64,000 nucleotides of DNA from positions 124,001 through 188,000 of the forward strand of contig NZ_JBKFFP010000003.1 in the NCBI RefSeq assembly GCF_046506625.1. The letters are read 5' to 3'. The notes beneath the pieces were generated by a model. That model made no database searches. It was not told the DNA's origin and saw only the letters and a list, made by a program, of their open reading frames with translations. The DNA comes from Zhengella sedimenti. GTDB taxonomy: Bacteria; Pseudomonadota; Alphaproteobacteria; Rhizobiales; Rhizobiaceae. The position numbers and the translations under genes are program-made. Below, in pieces: positions 61,105-64,000 of the stretch. Position 1 is the first letter of the stretch. The number at the start of each line of letters is the position of its first letter.

Positions 61105-64000
61105 TCAGGCGATTTCGTGGATCCTGACGCCGTCCGGACAGACTTCGCGGGCGATATCGACGACGTGGCGGTGGTGGGTCAGGTAGATGGCCTGCCCGCT
61201 GCGGCCGATCCGCTCCATGATGCGGCAGGCGGCACGGGTGCGGTCCTCGTCGAAGGTTTCAAAGATATCATCGCAGAAGAAGGGCAGGCGGATGCCCTGT
61301 TCGCCAAGCTGTTCGTAGGCGGCGGCGCGCAGCGCGAGATAGAGCTGGAAGCGCGTTCCCTTCGACAGGTCCTCGACGCGCTTGGCAGCGCCCGAGGCGT
61401 CAACCACCAGCAGTACCTCCGACGCGCCGTCCGGCTGGCTGCGCAAGTGCTGGTAGGCGCCATTGGTGAGCGTGGCGAACACGGCCTCGGTGGCCGCCAT
61501 CATGCCGCTGCGATGCGCATCGCGATAGCTGCGGATGGCGGCATCGGCCAGGCGCAGGCCGAGCGTCAGTTCCAGGTAGTCGAGCGCCGTTTCCTCCATT
61601 TCGATTTCGAGCGTCGCCTTGCGTTCCACCAGCAGGGCGATGTCGGCATCGCCGGTGACGGCGGCGAGATCGCGCTCGGCCGATGTCCGGGCTTCTGTCG
61701 CCCTTGTCAGGCGGTCATCGATCGCTTCAAGGTCGGCGGCACGTTCCTGCGCCCCGGCCAGCAGGCCGGCCGAGGTTTCGTCCCGCAACGCCCCGCGGGC
61801 GGCTGCCATGTCCGGCACCGAAAGGGCGTCGAGCACCTGTCGGACAAGGGCATCGCGCTGATGGCGCTTGTCGATGATTTCCTGCGTGAGGGTCACGGCG
61901 GCGCGCAATTCGATGAGCGTGGCAACCGGAATCCCGTCCGGGAACAGGGCTCCCCACTGGCGCACCTGCAGGTCGATGTCGTCCAGTTCCTGGCGGGCGC
62001 CCGCCAGCGCCGCGGTCTTCCTTTCCAGGCTGGTTTCGATTTCCTGTCGCCGGAAAAATGCCTGCGCGGCCGCTGCGGCACGCTGGCGCAGCGCATCGAA
62101 GGTGGCCAGCGGATCGTCACCGGCGGGCATGGCGCGGCTGGCGGCAAGCGCGGCGATGCCCTCTGAAAATTGCCGCCGGTCTTCCTCCATCGCCGAAATC
62201 TGGCGTTCGGCGGCCGCGCGCCGGGTTTCCAGTTCGCGCAGGTCGCGCAAGGGTTCCAGCGACGTCTCCAGCACGCCCGGCGCGATGCGCCCCGCGAAGA
62301 GGTCAGTGACGAGTCCCGTCCAGCTATCGCTCATCCTGCCCGCCTCCGCTTCCAGCGCGGCAAGCCTTTCGCGCCGCGCGGCAAGTTCGCGGTCCAGCGC
62401 GCCGAGCCTTTCTTTGGCTGCCCGGACCTTGTCGCCATGTTCCCGCTCGGCCACCGCCAGACGGCGGGCCGCATCGAGACAGGTCTCGAAATCCGGGTCG
62501 GCGCGGTCGAGAAGGGGGCGCAAGGCCGACAGCAGCGCATCCGCCTTCTCCAGCACCGGGCGGTGCTGTTCGCGGATGCGCCCAAGCCGCTGATGGGCGG
62601 CCCCCGCCGCGGCCAGGCGGTCGACCCACGGAAAGAACGCGGCCGGGCTTGTTTCCGGATCGAGGCCCGCGGCCCTTGCGGCGCTGGCAATCCCGGCTTC
62701 GAGGCCGGCCCTCTCAGCCTCCAGCCGGGCCAGTTCCCCTTCGGCCTGTGCACGCAGCGTATCGGCTTCCGCCAGCGCCTTCTCCGCCTGGCGCAATTCG
62801 GCCAGTTCGCGGGCCTGGGCGAGGCGGTTCTGCGCCATGTCGTCCACGCGCCGCATGGATGTCTCGAAGGCAGCGGCACTTTCATCGCTCAGCGCTGCGC
62901 GGTGGGCCGACCATAGCCTGTCGCGCTCGCCGATCGCGGCCATCGCGTCGTGGTCGGCGATCACGGCCCGGCCGGCGGTCAGCCGCTCGATCTCGCCGGC
63001 GCTCAAGGCGGACGTCTCGCGATGGCCGGCAATGCGTTCCCGCAGTTCCGCGATCTTCCGGTCCAGGGCATCCAGACGCCCGGCCGTGGCGCGGGCGTCT
63101 TCCGGCGAAAACGGACAGTGCGGAACGGTGTCGAAGCTGCGGCCTGCCAGTGCCAGTGCGTCGAGGGCTTCGCGCAGTTGCAGGCGCGCGGCTTCCACCG
63201 ACTGCAGGGCGGCGGCGTGCGCCGGCGCGAGACGGTCGGCGTCGTGGCGCTCAAGCAGGGCGCTCACGCCGGTTGCGGGCGGAGCATCCCGTTCGAGGTC
63301 TTCCAATGCCTGCAAGGCTTCCCGGCGGCGCGCTTCCAGCGCCGCCACCTCGCGGGCCTCGCCGTCGCGATCGCGAAGGGCCGTGCGCAATGCCTCGCGC
63401 GCCGCTTCCAGCGCGGTCAACCCCGCAGCCGGGCAGACCAGCGAGGCGGGAGAAACGTCGTCGCCCACGCCCAGTTCGGACGCCGCGCGGCCCATGTCAT
63501 GAAGGAGGTCGCGAAGGGCGATGCGCCGCCTGGGCAGGTCGAGGCCGGCTGCCGCGTAGCGGCTGCGCAACGTGTCGAGGTCGTCCAGTTTTCCGGCGAG
63601 GCGCAGGTCTTCCGGGTCCGGGGCAATGCCGGCCAGCAGATCTTCCAGTTCGGCGATTTCCTGTTCGAGCCGTTCGGCGTCGCGCAGGGCCCGCGCCTGG
63701 ACGGTCAGCAGGGATACAAGGGTTTCAGCATCGATGTCGAGGCGGCCGGGCAAGGCGGCATGGGGAGCGATGGCTTCCTCCAAGGCATCGATTTCGGCCA
63801 GAAGGGGCAGGGCACGGCGGCGGGCGTCGATGGCCGCGGCTTCCCGGCGCAGGCGCTCGCGCTCCGCGCGGATGGTTCCTTCCTCCGCGGCCGCCTGGTC
63901 GCGGGCCATGCGCAGCCTGCGCCAGGCGCTGGCAGTGACGTCGCCCTCGCGGATCTGGCGTTCCACATCGGCCAGGTCCTTCTTCAGGGCGGCCATGCGG
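61105..64000 (-). CDS. YhaN-like SMC/Rad50-type AAA ATPase, N-terminus outside window
   Basis: At least 965 codons, open to the right edge; an internal methionine at 63996 is not a credible start. A nearly continuous glutamate/arginine/alanine-rich coiled coil fills most of it. The C-terminal ATPase lobe has the ABC signature LSKGTRFQLYLALRAAAYEQLG near the end, Walker B LPFFCDDIFETFDED and the switch YLTHH. The N-terminal Walker A lobe must lie beyond the edge. This fits YhaN, usually paired with a metallophosphoesterase (YhaO-like) upstream as a Rad50/Mre11-like DNA processing pair. It is convergent with pcaF. Confidence 0.85.
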   Translation of the reverse strand, partial: RMAALKKDLADVERQIREGDVTASAWRRLRMARDQAAAEEGTIRAERERLRREAAAIDARRRALPLLAEIDALEEAIAPHAALPGRLDIDAETLVSLLTVQARALRDAERLEQEIAELEDLLAGIAPDPEDLRLAGKLDDLDTLRSRYAAAGLDLPRRRIALRDLLHDMGRAASELGVGDDVSPASLVCPAAGLTALEAAREALRTALRDRDGEAREVAALEARRREALQALEDLERDAPPATGVSALLERHDADRLAPAHAAALQSVEAARLQLREALDALALAGRSFDTVPHCPFSPEDARATAGRLDALDRKIAELRERIAGHRETSALSAGEIERLTAGRAVIADHDAMAAIGERDRLWSAHRAALSDESAAAFETSMRRVDDMAQNRLAQARELAELRQAEKALAEADTLRAQAEGELARLEAERAGLEAGIASAARAAGLDPETSPAAFFPWVDRLAAAGAAHQRLGRIREQHRPVLEKADALLSALRPLLDRADPDFETCLDAARRLAVAEREHGDKVRAAKERLGALDRELAARRERLAALEAEAGRMSDSWTGLVTDLFAGRIAPGVLETSLEPLRDLRELETRRAAAERQISAMEEDRRQFSEGIAALAASRAMPAGDDPLATFDALRQRAAAAAQAFFRRQEIETSLERKTAALAGARQELDDIDLQVRQWGALFPDGIPVATLIELRAAVTLTQEIIDKRHQRDALVRQVLDALSVPDMAAARGALRDETSAGLLAGAQERAADLEAIDDRLTRATEARTSAERDLAAVTGDADIALLVERKATLEIEMEETALDYLELTLGLRLADAAIRSYRDAHRSGMMAATEAVFATLTNGAYQHLRSQPDGASEVLLVVDASGAAKRVEDLSKGTRFQLYLALRAAAYEQLGEQGIRLPFFCDDIFETFDEDRTRAACRIMERIGRSGQAIYLTHHRHVVDIAREVCPDGVRIHEIA

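Overview
The window is 64 kb of high-GC, densely coding chromosome with no tRNA, rRNA, insertion sequence, CRISPR array or prophage that I could find. The gene content points to an alphaproteobacterium of the Hyphomicrobiales (Rhizobiales). The indicators are a small aa3-type cytochrome oxidase subunit IV gene next to a three-gene pntAA-pntAB-pntB transhydrogenase, a DUF992 exported protein, an FnrL-type regulator beside hemN and a complete ccoNOQP-ccoGHIS locus, a soxBDAG sarcosine oxidase operon, and a TTAA-N7-TTAA site of the CtrA type. I cannot name genus or species from the sequence alone.

Left part (1-10.3 kb): a TRAP transporter pair (dctQ and the window-truncated dctM, minus strand) diverges from a fused indolepyruvate ferredoxin oxidoreductase. 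A membrane GGDEF-EAL protein follows, then an N-acyl amino acid synthase (FeeM-like) and a Crp/Fnr-type regulator.

Two branched-chain-amino-acid-type (Liv) ABC transporters, each with its own AMP-forming acyl-CoA ligase, lie at 10.5-17.9 kb (order ligase-G-H-M-K-F) and 37.9-44.6 kb (order H-M-G-F-ligase-K). Between them are a HAD hydrolase, cox subunit IV, the transhydrogenase, a DUF992 protein, a TPR lipoprotein, rpsU, soxBDAG with one extra unrecognised gene, and a lipid/acyl-CoA catabolic block at 30.5-37.8 kb. That block has two SDRs, a phosphotransferase of the ACAD10/11 kinase type, a MaoC hydratase, a TetR regulator, an ACAD11-like acyl-CoA dehydrogenase and two zinc-free MDR oxidoreductases. 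A perfect 20-bp palindrome lies in its divergent promoter region. With the adjacent transporter and ligase this looks like an import, CoA-activation and beta-oxidation unit for a carboxylic acid, plausibly a 4-hydroxy acid.

Microaerobic island (44.6-56 kb): hemN, fnrL, a hemerythrin protein, ccoNOQP and ccoGHIS, with three FNR-type boxes (46071, 47557, 51196).

Right part (56-64 kb): a CecR-like TetR regulator with a perfect palindrome just upstream, followed by a membrane-fusion protein, an ABC ATPase and an ABC-2 permease in overlapping order (a compact ybhGFSR-like exporter). A 3-oxoadipyl-CoA thiolase follows, then the 3' part of a YhaN-like SMC-type ATPase that runs off the right edge.

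The most interesting items for follow-up are the split ACAD10/11-like module with its operator, the FeeM-like/Crp pair with an upstream CtrA-type site, the extra gene inside soxBDAG, the two tiny neighbouring proteins that share an RWPxP motif, and the hairpins that flank livK of the first transporter.
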